Of a stretch of 64,000 nt of DNA, positions 63,943-64,000 are shown in pieces. The position numbers and the translations under genes are program-made. This stretch comes from Paenibacillus allorhizosphaerae (GTDB taxonomy: Bacteria; Bacillota; Bacilli; Paenibacillales; NBRC-103111), in assembly GCF_910594985.1 (NCBI RefSeq), contig NZ_CAJVCE010000002.1, forward strand, positions 248,001-312,000, in the 5' to 3' direction. The stretch's first letter is position 1. Each line of letters starts with the position of its first letter. A model generated the notes under the pieces. The model saw nothing but the letters and a program-made list of their open reading frames with translations, ran no database searches and was not told where the DNA came from.

Positions 63943-64000
63943 CTCTAAGCGATGGGACTTGCGCTATTATGCCAACCAAAGGTGGTGCTTACGTCATCGA

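Overview
The window looks like a chromosomal segment of an endospore-forming Firmicute of the Paenibacillaceae (Paenibacillus or Cohnella type). The evidence is gene content and order: spoVM, an alpha/beta-type SASP gene, a SpoVIF-like gene, ylbJ, remA, rpoZ, prkC/prpC, rqcH and the ylo and ylb housekeeping clusters known from Bacillus subtilis. Ribosome binding sites are strong (GGAGG type), TTG and GTG starts are common, and codon third positions are fairly GC-rich, which produces many long antisense shadow frames. No tRNA, rRNA, CRISPR array or insertion sequence was seen.

Layout. (1) 1-9.4 kb: the end of an M20 amidohydrolase, a CBS protein, a Gfo/Idh/MocA oxidoreductase, a nuclease lipoprotein, an XPB-type helicase with an XPB_Ssl2-domain partner, then ylbF and ylbG with an asparaginase gene inserted antisense between them. 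(2) 9.4-12.2 kb: a LysR regulator, a PHP-domain phosphoesterase and galU. (3) 12.3-39.7 kb: the ylo-type cluster: rqcH (reverse strand), Ca2+ P-type ATPase, dapF, yicC, remA, gmk, rpoZ, coaBC, priA, def, fmt, rsmB, rlmN, prpC, prkC, rsgA, rpe, spoVM, rpmB (reverse), yloU, fakA, a degV/fakB-type gene and recG. It covers translation start and rescue, ribosome maturation, Ser/Thr phosphorylation, coenzyme A synthesis, replication restart and fatty-acid activation.

(4) 40-49 kb: a SpoVIF-like gene, then a two-component system followed by an RND efflux pump, an adaptor lipoprotein and a large secreted protein of unknown function. Three GTTCA repeats at 11-bp spacing precede the pump and are a candidate response-regulator site. 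(5) 49-57.6 kb is the accessory part: a flavohemoglobin gene broken by a -1 frameshift, whose promoter carries a perfect TGTGA-N6-TCACA palindrome near -41.5; a convergent cysteine-free Crp-family regulator whose recognition helix suits TGTGA; a luciferase-like monooxygenase; a locus with an ATP-grasp ligase of the glutathionylspermidine-synthase family, a DUF350 membrane protein, a Gly/Ser-rich lipoprotein and a translationally coupled 26-codon ORF; a glucosaminidase; a SASP gene; and a DNA-ligase-like protein lacking the motif I Asp and the OB fold.

(6) 58-64 kb: the rest of the ylb cluster (rsmD, coaD, ylbJ, sepM, tmcAL, ylbN, rpmF), ending in a possible FapR-type operator. The strongest candidates for undescribed biology are the ATP-grasp/DUF350/small-ORF locus, the Crp-like regulator with its hmp operator and a related palindrome at 55.5 kb, and the secreted protein in the RND operon.
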